64,000 bases of DNA from Bacilli bacterium. Lineage in GTDB: Bacteria; Bacillota; Bacilli; RF39; UBA660. The notes beneath the pieces were generated by a model. That model saw only the letters and a program-made list of their open reading frames with translations. It ran no database searches and was not told where the DNA came from. The DNA is taken from NCBI GenBank assembly GCA_017525855.1, contig JAFXSE010000121.1:1-64000 (forward strand). Direction: 5' to 3'. Each line of letters opens with the position of its first letter. Position 1 is the stretch's first letter. This document shows, piece after piece, positions 63,773-64,000 of the stretch. The position numbers and the translations under genes were made by a program.

Positions 63773-64000
63773 TTATTCAATAACATTTCCTTTTAAAACA
63801 ACCTTATCTTTAAATATAGGATTCTTTAATACTTCTTTTAATTCTTTCTTTGCTTGACCATTTTCATCATACATACTCACATTTTTAAACTCTTCATCTG
63901 TAAAAGTCAACCAATTTTCTATCCTCGAAAAATCAACAAAATCAAAGCCCATTTTTTTAACATATTTAACAAAATCAATCATTTCCTTATAATTACCTTT
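63773..64000 (-). CDS. C-terminal fragment of a gene cut by window edge
   Basis: The frame is open to the window end. It reads KGNYKEMIDFVKYVKKMGF…, continues VDFSRIENWLTFTDEEFKN and ends VVLKGNVIE. An internal Met at 63982 is not likely to be the start. The segment resembles the C-terminal region of polysaccharide-deacetylase-type (DUF2334-like) proteins, but too little is visible to be sure. Confidence 0.45.
   Translation of the reverse strand, partial: KGNYKEMIDFVKYVKKMGFDFVDFSRIENWLTFTDEEFKNVSMYDENGQAKKELKEVLKNPIFKDKVVLKGNVIE

Overview
The window is a very A+T-rich, densely coded chromosomal segment that reads in the standard bacterial code (TAA, TAG and TGA all act as stops; TGG encodes Trp). 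Strong AGGAGG-type ribosome binding sites, a class III (anaerobic) ribonucleotide reductase, a class B-type sortase, a YtgP/MurJ-type flippase and the low G+C content point to an anaerobic member of the Bacillota, most like uncultured gut Bacilli or Erysipelotrichia-type lineages. That placement is inferred from content, not from a marker-gene comparison. No rRNA, tRNA or CRISPR array was seen.

Layout. 0-9.3 kb: an exported-protein fragment, an MBL-fold hydrolase, a run of small conserved genes (DUF4186, DUF2974-type hydrolase, glucosaminidase-like protein), a candidate small RNA, recG, a CPBP protease and a membrane protein. 9.4-10.3 kb: a metallophosphoesterase-like protein that has lost key metal ligands. 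10.3-17.2 kb: a D,D-carboxypeptidase gene (dacA/dacF type) split directly after its SxxK active-site codons by a 5.86-kb element flanked by an 11-bp direct repeat. The element carries a large serine recombinase and a three-gene cargo cassette: an AlaRS-like protein, a radical SAM-histidine phosphatase fusion and an S51 peptidase. 17.2-32.3 kb: YcxB-like protein, flippase, two tandem DUF3419-like proteins, a lipoprotein, a VirB2-like/SGNH fusion, a polysaccharide deacetylase, nrdG, a split nrdD, rmuC and a rhodanese.

32.3-59.7 kb is the centrepiece: one strand carries a complete-looking Tad pilus motor and basal set (CpaB, CpaF/TadA, TadB, TadC, three small pilin-like proteins, a CpaE-like protein, a large Cys-rich exported protein and a sortase). 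It runs directly into a Gram-positive type IV secretion set (two VirB2-like proteins, VirB6/TrbL-like, PrgI, a two-part VirB4, a multi-domain wall hydrolase and a VirD4 coupling ATPase). No relaxase or replication gene lies in the window, so this looks like a chromosomal surface or secretion machine rather than a conjugative element. Two paralogous single-pass proteins bracket the locus. A promoter-terminator pair around the first VirB2-like gene suggests the second module is separately driven, with that small subunit made in excess.

59.7-64 kb: a thioredoxin-like lipoprotein on the other strand, two GT-C type membrane glycosyltransferases and a truncated gene at the window edge. Working picture: the Tad motor and T4SS ATPases share an envelope site, the 962-residue hydrolase opens the wall, and the sortase and Cys-rich protein form the surface part. 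This is inference from gene content and order.
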